NCBI GenBank assembly: GCA_041399155.1
Contig: JAWKTI010000002.1
Span: 744,001 to 808,000 of the forward strand
DNA length: 64,000 nt
Source: Zavarzinella sp.
GTDB lineage: Bacteria > Planctomycetota > Planctomycetia > Gemmatales > Gemmataceae
Reading direction: 5' to 3'
Below the pieces are notes generated by a model. It made no database searches. It saw only the letters and a program-made list of their open reading frames with translations, and was not told the DNA's origin. Positions 40,617 through 49,188 of this stretch are shown piece by piece (the first letter of the stretch is position 1; every line of letters begins with the position of its first letter). The translations under genes and the position numbers were made by a program.

Positions 40617-43226
40617 ATGATCTATCGAATATATATCACATTTTTTCCCCTTGCTCTGTTGGTGCTGTCCCAGTCGGGAGATCAGAAAAATGAAAATATT
40701 CTGAGAGCAGAGCCTGATAGCACGGTGGAGTGTCGCTGGACTGATCGGCCAATTGTCATCGACGGTAAAGCGGATGAAGAGGCGTGGAAATTCGCCCAGA
40801 AAATTACAAATTTTGCCCGCCCGTGGCAGAAAGATGCCCCACCATTACGTGGGAAGACCACGGCCAAATTATTGTGGGATCGGGAGTATCTGTACTTTAC
40901 TGCCGAAATGACAGATCAGGACATTTTTGCCGACATCACCACCCACGATGGGGAGTTGTGGCGAAACGACAACTTCGAGCTGTTCTTTCAGCCGGATCCC
41001 ACCAAGCCAGGGTATTTTGAGTTTGAAGTGAATGCAGCCAACACAGTACTGGATGCTTTTTTCCCCAAGCGGGATATTGATGGCATCAACAAACAGCTGA
41101 GCGTGGGTGAATTTCGGCTGGAAAGCAAAGTCACCATCGATGGCACCCTGAATAAACGCGACGACCGAGACACTAAATGGGTGGTAGAAGGCCGCATTCC
41201 CTGGATTGATTTTCTGCGGGCTGGCGGTCGACCCGAAATGAACGAAACCTGGCGGATGGGTCTCTTTCGCTGCAATTACGATCAGGGGAAACCAGATGAG
41301 CTTTCTGGCACAGCGAACATCGCTCAGAAAAAACTTTCTGCCTATTTTCACCAGACAGAAGATTACGGTTTGGTGAAATTCGTGGGGCCGACAAAAGCAA
41401 CCCGCCTGCCACGTGGGATCGAAGAATACCAGCCGATCACCACGAATAAGGTTGTGGGTTCGCCAGAACCACCGTTACCTTACCAGGTGAAACGGGTTTA
41501 TCCTGAGTTTGCGCCAAAGTTTCCCATTATGGTGAAGGCGATACCGGGAACCGAGCAACTAATTATTATTTCTGAAGATCGCCCCTACACCGTCAGTGCG
41601 GTGCACGTGGCACCCGATCGACCTGATTTGAAAACTGCAGACATGCGTAAGCTTTTTGATACGCCCAGTCGCGGAACGATGTACGATGTCTGTTTTCACC
41701 CACAATTTGCCAAAAATGGTTACGTTTACTTCGGTTGGAATGGCGACCATCCCACTGGTAAAGTGAAGAAAAAGGCTTCTCGGGTTACTCGCTACACAAT
41801 GAAACTGCAGCCGGAAGTGCAGATCGACCCCGCATCAGCCACCACGATCATTGAATGGGAATCCGATGGACACAACGGTGCGGCAATTTGTTTCGGCAAT
41901 GATGGCATGCTTTACATCACCAGCGGCGATGGCACTTCCGATTCCGATGTGGATGAGAAAGGCCAAAGCACCGATACTTTGCTGAGTAAATTGTTGCGCA
42001 TTGATGTCGATCAGCCAGATCTGGCCCAAAAACGTCCGTACAGCATTCCGAAAGATAATCCGTTTGTTATGGATGCTCGATTCACACCGGAAACCTACGC
42101 CTACGGACTGCGAAACCCATGGCGGATTGCCAGCGATGCCAAAACTGGCCACATTTGGGTGGGGAATAATGGTCAGGATTTGTGGGAGCAGGCATATCTG
42201 GTGCGGCCTGGTGATAATTATGGCTGGAGTGTGATGGAAGGTGGTCACCCGTTTTACTTGAATCGCCAGCGGGGACCAACGCCTATTATCTCACCCACGA
42301 TTGAGCACCACCATGCCGAGTTTCGCTCCTTGACAGGTGGGGAAGTGCACCACGGGAAAGGATTGCCAGATCTTCAGGGTGCCTACATCTATGGTGATTA
42401 TTCCACCGGTGCCATCTGGGCCATGAAACACGATGGCCAGAAACCCGTTTGGCACAAACAGTTAGCGTCATCAATTCTGCAAATTACCGCCTTTGGCCAC
42501 AATACCCGTGGTGAACTGATTATTTGCGACCATTCACCCGAAAGTGGGCTCTACACACTGGTGCCCACCCCGAAAGTGGTGGAGAAAAACAGTTTTCCAA
42601 GAAAACTATCTGAAACAGGTCTCTATGCGGTTGTCAGCAAAAACCAAGTGCAGCCGGGTGCCATTCCCTATTCGGTGAACGCACCGTTCTGGTCGGATGG
42701 TATGTACAAAGACCGGTTTTTAATTCTCCCGCCGGAAACGAAGATCGATTACAAAGCACAAGGAAGCTGGAATTTTCCTGAAAAAACGGTGATTGTGAAA
42801 AATTTTGCGATGGAACTGCCAAATGGCCATCGGAAATGGCTGGAAACCCGTTTCATGACCAAACAGCAAGGTCAATGGGTGGGTTATAGTTATCGTTGGA
42901 ACGAAGCGGGTACGGATGCAGACCTGGTGGATGCTGCTGGATTAGATGTTAACTACGATCTGGTTGGTGAAAAAGAGAAAAAATCGGTGGTCTGGCACTA
43001 TCCAAGCCGCACGGAGTGCCTGGTATGCCACAGTCGGGCCGCAAACTTTGTTTTGGGATTGTCGACGGCACAACTGAACCGCACCCACGATTATGGCACG
43101 TGCACTGACAATCAATTACAGGTTTTTGAACATTTGCAACTGCTGAACGGTTTGGAATGGACGAATAGTGCCAGGGAGCAGATCAAGGCACGTGGCAGTG
43201 CGAAGGCTTATCTGGTAAGGACTTAG
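40617..43226 (+). CDS. CBM9 / PQQ-dependent sugar dehydrogenase / cytochrome c protein, N-terminal part (frameshifted)
   Basis: 869 residues. A signal peptide is followed by a family 9 carbohydrate-binding-like domain (about 35-262, VIDGKADEEAWKFAQKI, WRNDNFELFFQ). A six-bladed glucose/sorbosone dehydrogenase propeller follows (about 290-655, YVYFGWNGDHP, ITSGDGTSDSD, YAYGLRNPWRIA), then a domain with IPYSVNAPFWSDG and the first CxxCH heme site ECLVCHSR. Reading stops at a TAG (43224-43226) where homologs should continue. The missing part, with a second CxxCH, lies in another frame ending at 43672. The whole would be about 1018 residues. It is either a pseudogene or contains a sequence error. 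The likely role was extracellular sugar oxidation with electron transfer to heme. Confidence 0.85.
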   Translation: MIYRIYITFFPLALLVLSQSGDQKNENILRAEPDSTVECRWTDRPIVIDGKADEEAWKFAQKITNFARPWQKDAPPLRGKTTAKLLWDREYLYFTAEMTDQDIFADITTHDGELWRNDNFELFFQPDPTKPGYFEFEVNAANTVLDAFFPKRDIDGINKQLSVGEFRLESKVTIDGTLNKRDDRDTKWVVEGRIPWIDFLRAGGRPEMNETWRMGLFRCNYDQGKPDELSGTANIAQKKLSAYFHQTEDYGLVKFVGPTKATRLPRGIEEYQPITTNKVVGSPEPPLPYQVKRVYPEFAPKFPIMVKAIPGTEQLIIISEDRPYTVSAVHVAPDRPDLKTADMRKLFDTPSRGTMYDVCFHPQFAKNGYVYFGWNGDHPTGKVKKKASRVTRYTMKLQPEVQIDPASATTIIEWESDGHNGAAICFGNDGMLYITSGDGTSDSDVDEKGQSTDTLLSKLLRIDVDQPDLAQKRPYSIPKDNPFVMDARFTPETYAYGLRNPWRIASDAKTGHIWVGNNGQDLWEQAYLVRPGDNYGWSVMEGGHPFYLNRQRGPTPIISPTIEHHHAEFRSLTGGEVHHGKGLPDLQGAYIYGDYSTGAIWAMKHDGQKPVWHKQLASSILQITAFGHNTRGELIICDHSPESGLYTLVPTPKVVEKNSFPRKLSETGLYAVVSKNQVQPGAIPYSVNAPFWSDGMYKDRFLILPPETKIDYKAQGSWNFPEKTVIVKNFAMELPNGHRKWLETRFMTKQQGQWVGYSYRWNEAGTDADLVDAAGLDVNYDLVGEKEKKSVVWHYPSRTECLVCHSRAANFVLGLSTAQLNRTHDYGTCTDNQLQVFEHLQLLNGLEWTNSAREQIKARGSAKAYLVRT

Positions 43227-43672
43227 ACGCCTATGTGCAGACGCACAGTCAGCAATCGGGTCAACGCACCACCAAAAAGGTTGAACAGTGGGCACACACA
43301 CCTGAGAACATCGAAAAATTGCCGAATCCTTACGAAGCCAAATCGGCAGACCTGACCACCCGTGCTAAAGCATGGCTTCATACAAACTGTGCATCGTGCC
43401 ACGTGGAAGCAGGTGGGGGAAATGCCAAAATGCAGTTGCGGTTCGATACGCCACTGGAAAAAATGAAAATTATTAATGAGAAACCGGTTCACACCAACTT
43501 TCAGGACCCACAGGCGATGCTGGTGGCACCCGGTTCTCCTGAACATTCGGTGTTGTTAAAGCGGATCAGCATTCGTGGGAAAGATCAAATGCCCCCATTG
43601 TCGACGCACGTGGTGGATGAAGCTGGCGTGAAATTAATTCGGGAATGGATTGAATCGCTACCTGTGAAGTAG
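43202..43672 (+). CDS. Cytochrome c C-terminal fragment of the frameshifted PQQ dehydrogenase
   Basis: Frame +2 relative to the upstream part. Coding similarity seems to resume around 43208 (LSGKDLDAYVQTHSQQ) and runs to 43672. It contains PNPYEAKSADLTTRAKAWLHTNCASCHVE, the heme c site CASCH, and the closing APGSPEHSVLLKRIS and MPPLSTHVVDEAGVKLIREWI, where the methionine is a possible axial ligand. A GTG at 43235 could start a separate product, but no ribosome binding site is seen. The shift must lie between the frame-2 TAG at 43166-43168 and 43226. Confidence 0.75.
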   Translation, partial: EGLSGKDLDAYVQTHSQQSGQRTTKKVEQWAHTPENIEKLPNPYEAKSADLTTRAKAWLHTNCASCHVEAGGGNAKMQLRFDTPLEKMKIINEKPVHTNFQDPQAMLVAPGSPEHSVLLKRISIRGKDQMPPLSTHVVDEAGVKLIREWIESLPVK

Positions 43673-43692
43673 TGATTGCCAGCTTTCACCAA

Positions 43693-43998
43693 TTACGTGG
43701 GTGGCACAGGAGGTGGGGGAGGTGAAGGTGGATTGGTCACCACTGGCCCAGTATTGCCGCCGGGTGGGATGACATTACCACCGCTGTCTACAAGTAGTTC
43801 CAGTGGATTGGGTAGATTTCCTGAAGGTGGCGATTGAACAAGATTCTGAACGCCATTTTTTAGAAAATTCGAAACTCCCGGCTTGCCCACTTTCACCACC
43901 GCAGTGGTGAGGCCAGTAAAGCCAGAAAAACTAACACTCGAAGGTAAGGCACGTTCCTCAAATGCCTCAACCTGCAAACGAATGAATCCAGGTGACAT
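43693..43998 (-). CDS. Short Pro-rich protein with an LEPR-XLL-like N-terminus
   Basis: 101 residues. The start MSPGFIRLQVEAFEERALPSS resembles the LEPR-XLL targeting motif found at the N-terminus of many planctomycete surface proteins (consensus around LExRxLLS). The rest is Gly/Pro/Asn-rich, ending in a PPSPPPPPVPP tract. No domain is present, so it may be a remnant of a larger surface protein or a short wall-associated protein. It converges on the PQQ dehydrogenase gene, 20 bp away. Confidence 0.6.
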   Translation of the reverse strand: MSPGFIRLQVEAFEERALPSSVSFSGFTGLTTAVVKVGKPGVSNFLKNGVQNLVQSPPSGNLPNPLELLVDSGGNVIPPGGNTGPVVTNPPSPPPPPVPPT

Positions 43999-44274
43999 AG
44001 ATACTCCTGTCTGAATAATTTCTACACCACAGAATCCACTTCACGGGGAGATTCCTCAAAACCTAGACCGTCTTTTTGTTCTGTGCAGAAAAAATTGTTA
44101 TAACTCGTACAAATTCACATCATTTTTCGAAAATTTTTCTGATTTTTTTGCGGCTTCGCAATTTTTTGTGCTAGCGATGTTAAGCAATTTCACATCCACC
44201 AGAATTTGTCAAATCTCTGCAAACGTGCTTTCCATTTGGGCTGAAAAGAAATCCCCATGCCGTAAAATATCCCA

Positions 44275-45174
44275 ATGAAGTTTCTTGCATATGCCAGGTT
44301 AGTTCGCTTACCCAATGTCTTTACGGCTTTCGCCGATATTGCCGTGGGCTTTGCGGTGTTTTACGGTCTGCGCGAACCAGATCAGTCGCTACCACTCTGG
44401 TGGCATTTTGCTGCCTTGTTTCTGGCTTCGGGGTGCATTTACACTGCTGGAATGGTCTGGAATGATTTCTTCGATCTGGCAGAAGACCGGAAAACGCGTC
44501 CCAATCGACCACTGGTGCAGGGAATTATTAAAGTCCGCTCAGCTTTCATTCTGGGTAGTATTCTCTTATTGGGTGGCTGTGCCGTGGCGTTTGTCGCCAG
44601 CAACACCAGTGGATATTTTGCCATGGCCATCGCCATCGCGGTAATGGCTTACAACTACCACTTTAAACACACAAAATTTGGCCCACTCAGCATGGCCAGT
44701 TGTCGCTTTCTGAATGTGCTGTTGGGGGTATCGCTGGTGCCCACCAGTCTTGCTGATTGGCCATTGAAACTTTTTCTGGCAAGCATTGTTGGCGTTTATA
44801 TCGTGGGCGTTACCTGGTTTGCACGCACGGAAGAGAAACGAAGTAATCCGAAAGTATTAAAATTAGCCAGTGGGGTAATCCTGGCTGCACTGCTGCTGGC
44901 AGTTGCCCTGCCCAGTATGATTCCGGGAAATACCTGCTCTTGGCTTTATCCATATAGTCTGGTGGCATTCGGTGGCTATTTGTGGCCGGCGATCTACCGT
45001 GCTGTAAAGTACCCCACACCCACAAATGTGCAGGGAGCGGTGAAAAGATTGATTCTGGGGCTTGTGTTCCTGGATGCAATTCTTGCCAGTGCTTTTGCAG
45101 GCACACTTGCGTTGGTTCTGGTAGTATTGCTGATACCAGCAAAACTGCTTGGCAAATGGATTTATTCCACTTAA
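44275..45174 (+). CDS. UbiA-family prenyltransferase
   Basis: 299 residues, about eight to nine membrane helices. The first prenyl-diphosphate/Mg motif is N63-D64-x2-D67-x3-D71 in WNDFFDLAEDRKTRPNRPL. A second motif equivalent to DxxxD is weak (WFARTEEKR, around residue 181), which makes the substrate uncertain. Candidates are the futalosine-pathway prenyltransferase MqnP, a 4-hydroxybenzoate or menaquinone prenyltransferase, or an EboC-like enzyme. A polyprenyl synthase and mqnA/mqnC elsewhere in the window fit a quinone role. The next gene starts 26 bp later in the same direction. Confidence 0.85.
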   Translation: MKFLAYARLVRLPNVFTAFADIAVGFAVFYGLREPDQSLPLWWHFAALFLASGCIYTAGMVWNDFFDLAEDRKTRPNRPLVQGIIKVRSAFILGSILLLGGCAVAFVASNTSGYFAMAIAIAVMAYNYHFKHTKFGPLSMASCRFLNVLLGVSLVPTSLADWPLKLFLASIVGVYIVGVTWFARTEEKRSNPKVLKLASGVILAALLLAVALPSMIPGNTCSWLYPYSLVAFGGYLWPAIYRAVKYPTPTNVQGAVKRLILGLVFLDAILASAFAGTLALVLVVLLIPAKLLGKWIYST

Positions 45175-45199
45175 CTGCTTATTTGAAAAGAGTTTACGT

Positions 45200-46903
45200 A
45201 TGAAAATCTGCCGATTGCCCTTTGTCATTCTCTGGTTACTGGGGGTCTTATTGATGTCTGAATCGACAACGAATGCCAGTCCTGAGGCAACGGAACGTGC
45301 GAAAAAGTTCATCCGTGACCATGAAGCACGTATGCGCCCACTGGATCAGGTAGCCAATCTGGCGTGGTGGGAAGCCAACATTACTGGCAAGGATGAAGAT
45401 TTTGCCAAAAAGGAAAAAGCCCAGAATAAGATTGATGAGGCACTTTCCGATAAGAAAATTTATGCCGAACTCCTTGTAATTAAAGGACTTCGGGACAAAG
45501 GCCAGATTGATGATCCCCTGATTTCGCGGTGCATCGATGTCCTGTATCTACTGTACCTGGAAAAACAGGTTGACCCCGCACTGTTGAAGAAAATTGCTGC
45601 CAAAGCCAATGCCGTGGAGCAGAAATTTAACGTCTACCGTCCCAAAGTGGATGGCCAGGAAGTGACCGACAGCGAAATCCGCCGCGTGCTGAAAGAATCC
45701 ACCAATTCAGATCGCAGGCAGGCATACTGGTCAGCCAGCAAAGAAGTGGGTGCTGCTGTAGAAACTGACCTGAAAGAATTGGTGCAGCTTCGGAACGAAA
45801 TGGCCAAAAAATTAGGATTCTCTAATTTTCATACCCTTTACCTGTATCTGAATGAGCAAAATGGCGAAGATCTGATCCGATTGTTCGACGAACTGGACCA
45901 ACTGACCAAAGGGCCGTTTGAAAAAGCGAAGGCAGAATTTGATGAAAAACTCGCAAGTGCTTGTGGAATCAAGACTTCCGAATTAATGCCGTGGCACTAC
46001 CATGATCCTTTTTTTCAGGAAAGTCCCGCAGTTTTTGATGCGGATTTGGACGCACCATTTCGGAAAGCAGATATTCTGAAAATCTGCAAAGCGTTCTACC
46101 AGGGGGTGGGGCTTCCAATCGATACCGTGCTGGCAAAAAGCAGTCTCTACGAACAGAAAGGGAAATCTCCCCACGCATTCTGTACTGATATCGACCGGGC
46201 AGGTGATGTGCGGGTGCTGGCCAATATCGTTGCCAACGAATATTGGATGGGTACCATGCTGCATGAATTGGGGCACGCCGTCTACAGCAGTAAAAATATC
46301 CCGGCTGATCTGCCTTATGTCGTGCGTAGTGAAGCGCATATCCTTACCACGGAAGGAGTTGCGATGCAGTTTGAGCGATTTTCCAAATCCCGCCTCTGGT
46401 TGGAAAAGATGGGTGTCGTGGTCGAAGATGGTGAAAAATTTGATCGTGCTGCAGAAAAGGTGCGGCGCAACCAGTTGCTGATTTTCTCCCGCTGGTGTCA
46501 GGTGATGCTGCGATTCGAAAAATCGATGTATGAAAACCCCCAGCAGGACCTGAACAAACTGTGGTGGGATCTGGTCGAGAAATATCAAATGGTCAAACGG
46601 CCGTCTGGGCGTAGTCTCCCGGATTACGCGGCGAAAATCCATATTTGCAGTGCACCAGTTTACTACCACAACTACATGATGGGACAGTTATTTGCTTCTC
46701 AGGTGCACCACACCTTGTGCAAAGAGTTGTATCCGGAGAAGGCGATTCGCGAAGTTACCTACATCAACGACCCCCGCGTGGGCGAATTTATGAAGAAAAA
46801 AGTCTTCGCACCGGGCCGTTCGCTCAGTTGGCGAGATCTGACCAAATTTGCCACCGGTTCGGAACTGTCAGCGAAATCGTTTGCCGCAGATTTTCAGGAT
46901 TAG
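45200..46903 (+). CDS. Exported M2/M3-like zinc metallopeptidase
   Basis: 567 residues from the ATG at 45200; the earlier in-frame start at 45149 lies inside UbiA. A signal peptide (about 1-25, LPFVILWLLGVLLMS) is followed by a long helical domain. The active-site helix is TMLHELGHAVYS (HExxH), with the third ligand region RSEAHILTTEGVAMQFERF (glutamate downstream). The N-terminal LAWWEANITGKDEDFAKK is reminiscent of peptidase M2 (ACE-like); the zinc site also resembles M3. It is probably a periplasmic peptidyl-dipeptidase or oligopeptidase. It is likely co-transcribed with UbiA. Confidence 0.85.
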   Translation: MKICRLPFVILWLLGVLLMSESTTNASPEATERAKKFIRDHEARMRPLDQVANLAWWEANITGKDEDFAKKEKAQNKIDEALSDKKIYAELLVIKGLRDKGQIDDPLISRCIDVLYLLYLEKQVDPALLKKIAAKANAVEQKFNVYRPKVDGQEVTDSEIRRVLKESTNSDRRQAYWSASKEVGAAVETDLKELVQLRNEMAKKLGFSNFHTLYLYLNEQNGEDLIRLFDELDQLTKGPFEKAKAEFDEKLASACGIKTSELMPWHYHDPFFQESPAVFDADLDAPFRKADILKICKAFYQGVGLPIDTVLAKSSLYEQKGKSPHAFCTDIDRAGDVRVLANIVANEYWMGTMLHELGHAVYSSKNIPADLPYVVRSEAHILTTEGVAMQFERFSKSRLWLEKMGVVVEDGEKFDRAAEKVRRNQLLIFSRWCQVMLRFEKSMYENPQQDLNKLWWDLVEKYQMVKRPSGRSLPDYAAKIHICSAPVYYHNYMMGQLFASQVHHTLCKELYPEKAIREVTYINDPRVGEFMKKKVFAPGRSLSWRDLTKFATGSELSAKSFAADFQD

Positions 46904-46989
46904 TGCCCATTCGGGGAATAGTCGTTTGTAAAAAATCACGTCAAGTGATAAAATCAGCTTACATTACTTGCTTTGGATTCTACGCACCC

Positions 46990-48291
46990 ATGCCAAAGAA
47001 AAACGACGACGATCTTCCCTACGGCTTTCGCGGTGGGTCAGAAGACGACAATAAGAAGTACGATTCTTACATCCACGATGATGATTTCGACAAGCCGCCG
47101 CAGGAACTTGCTGAAAAACTGAAGGCAGAAAAGCAGAGCACTCGCCCCAAAAGTTATAGCAATAACACGTCAACAAACACCACAAAAAGCAGCAATAGCA
47201 GTGGTGGTGGGTGTATAGCTGTCATTGCAATTATTGTGATTAAAGTCGTGATTCTTGGCGTAGCGAAAAACGGCTGCAACAATAACAATAATAACAACCC
47301 AAATATCCAGTTTCAGCAGCCACAGTTCCAGTTTCAGCAGCCCAATTTTCAACCGCCCAAGTTCGAATTTAATCGAAATCCGTTTGAGGTGAACCGCAAT
47401 CCATTTATTGGCCAGACCTTTGCTCAGGCTCGTGGCGGTTTTAAAACCACGTTGATCGATGAAATTTCAGATAATTTTCCGACACCTGTGCCACCAAAAG
47501 GGATTCTGGAAATTGTGCAATATCCCACCGAGTTGGGAAATATGGATGCCTATATTACACCCAAACCAGCCAAGCCAGGAAAGTATCCCGCCATCATCTG
47601 GTTGTCCGATGGTTTTTCGAACAGCATCGATACCAAACTTTGGGCTGCCGATCGATCACACGTCAGTGGGAAAGTATTCCGAGATGCAGGATTTGTGGTC
47701 ATGTACCCATCGTTGCGTGGTGGGAACAAAAATCCTGGCTCGATGGAATGTGGTTATGGCGAAGTGGACGATGTATTAGCTGCCCACAATTTCCTGCAGA
47801 ATCGGGATGATGTTGACCCCACCAAAATCTTCCTGGTAGGCCACGGCAATGGTGGCACACTTGCCTTGCTGACTGCAGCATATCGTTCCAGTGCATTCCG
47901 TGGCGTACTGGCATTCGGCCCAGTTTCAAAAATGGATCATTACGACGAAGATGATCTTACTTACGACACGGACAATCCAAAAGAAACAGTTCTCCGCAGC
48001 CCCATCAACTGGCTGAAAGAGATCAAGTGCAGTACTTGGGTTGTGGAAGGCCGTAAAGAACCGTCCAACGTTAAAGATGTTACTGAAATGAGTTTTCAAA
48101 ACCTATTATCAGAACATCTCAAATTCAGCATGATTGTCAACTTCGATCACGATACGATTGTGGAACCTGCCGCAAAACTCTACATCAACAAAATCTCCGA
48201 TCTCAAAGATAATGTCAGTAAAATCACTTTTAACATGGCTGATGATTTTAAAATCATCCGGCAAGGGTTCAAAAATCCGAAACTCCCCTAA
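46990..48291 (+). CDS. Membrane-anchored alpha/beta-hydrolase-like protein with the nucleophile serine replaced
   Basis: 433 residues from the ATG at 46990. An N-terminal Asp/Lys-rich cytoplasmic stretch, a single TM helix (about 75-92) and an Asn/Gln/Phe-rich low-complexity linker (about 96-140) precede a dienelactone hydrolase/prolyl oligopeptidase-like domain (about 165-410). The nucleophile elbow reads LVGHGNGGTLALL, so the G-x-S-x-G serine is glycine (G286). An acidic loop (VVEGRKEPSNV) and a histidine (NFDHDTIVEP) remain. It is therefore probably a non-catalytic or altered hydrolase. It lies 86 bp downstream of the peptidase gene; the next gene begins 2 bp after its stop. Confidence 0.8.
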   Translation: MPKKNDDDLPYGFRGGSEDDNKKYDSYIHDDDFDKPPQELAEKLKAEKQSTRPKSYSNNTSTNTTKSSNSSGGGCIAVIAIIVIKVVILGVAKNGCNNNNNNNPNIQFQQPQFQFQQPNFQPPKFEFNRNPFEVNRNPFIGQTFAQARGGFKTTLIDEISDNFPTPVPPKGILEIVQYPTELGNMDAYITPKPAKPGKYPAIIWLSDGFSNSIDTKLWAADRSHVSGKVFRDAGFVVMYPSLRGGNKNPGSMECGYGEVDDVLAAHNFLQNRDDVDPTKIFLVGHGNGGTLALLTAAYRSSAFRGVLAFGPVSKMDHYDEDDLTYDTDNPKETVLRSPINWLKEIKCSTWVVEGRKEPSNVKDVTEMSFQNLLSEHLKFSMIVNFDHDTIVEPAAKLYINKISDLKDNVSKITFNMADDFKIIRQGFKNPKLP

Positions 48292-48293
48292 TA

Positions 48294-49160
48294 ATGATCG
48301 AAGAATTTTCTGACCCTACCTCATTTTCTGCAGATGATTTCCCAGGTGCTGAGAAAATGCCGCTGGAGTATCCTGGCAGGCGGCCTGATGCATCGTTCTG
48401 CTGCGTGGATGGCATGGTTTCCCTGCTGGAATGGCGGGAGAATGATCTGTACCTGGAGTATTCTCATGGAAAATTAACAATTCATCAGTTTTTGGCTCGA
48501 TTGGGTGCGGCACCACTTTCTGAACGCTATCTCGTTCTGGCAATCGGCTCCAATGCCTGCCCAGGTCGGTTGAAGGAGAAGTTTCCACCAGAAACCAGTT
48601 ACGAGGTCATCCCCGTTCTGCGTGGGGAAGTACCTGATCTGGATACCGTTTACTGTGCCATGTTGACCGATTACGCTGCTTTGCCTGCCACCAGTATTGC
48701 ATTGCCTGGCAACACGGTGACGTTATGGGCAACACTGTTGAGTGCTCCACAGTTGGCACGGATGAATGAATCAGAATCGGTGGGCAACGATTACGAACTG
48801 GTGCAGTTAGATACAGAATATCGGATTGGAACGTGGCAACTGGCACCTGTTTATGCTTACTATTGCAAAAGAATTCTGCTCTGGCATGAAAAGCCTGCCC
48901 GCGTGGGGCTTTTTTCAGCCACCAATTCTCCGTTTCCGGCATTAAATCAGCGTGAAATCCTGACTGGGGTCCTGGATCAACTTCAATTCCATCCTCTTAA
49001 ATCGCTGGAACAACGACACCACGAATTAAGGGAAAACAGCAACCTGCGTAATGAACTGAACCTTCGGCTGCAGGCGGAAATGAGCTTTGAAAGTAATGCA
49101 AACCAACCGGGTAGGGTGGTTGACGTGGCTGAGATGAAATTGCTGAAACTGGATAAGTAA
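48294..49160 (+). CDS. Hypothetical protein with a gamma-glutamylcyclotransferase-like core
   Basis: 288 residues. The stretch YLVLAIGSNACPGRLKEKF resembles the substrate-binding Y/F-GSN-x6-R motif of GGCT-like folds. TVTLWATLLSAPQLARMNESE and YELVQLDTEY continue a beta-barrel pattern. A family glutamate acting as general acid/base was not identified, so activity is uncertain. N- and C-terminal extensions are unassigned. It starts 2 bp after the hydrolase-like gene stop, so it is translationally linked to it. It is convergent with the efflux operon. Confidence 0.55.
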   Translation: MIEEFSDPTSFSADDFPGAEKMPLEYPGRRPDASFCCVDGMVSLLEWRENDLYLEYSHGKLTIHQFLARLGAAPLSERYLVLAIGSNACPGRLKEKFPPETSYEVIPVLRGEVPDLDTVYCAMLTDYAALPATSIALPGNTVTLWATLLSAPQLARMNESESVGNDYELVQLDTEYRIGTWQLAPVYAYYCKRILLWHEKPARVGLFSATNSPFPALNQREILTGVLDQLQFHPLKSLEQRHHELRENSNLRNELNLRLQAEMSFESNANQPGRVVDVAEMKLLKLDK

Positions 49161-49188
49161 TAATTTGCTCAGGATCAAAAACTGGCTG

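Noticed and set aside
45983..46669. 228-codon minus-strand ORF
   Set aside because: Antisense to the metallopeptidase gene; no domain features.
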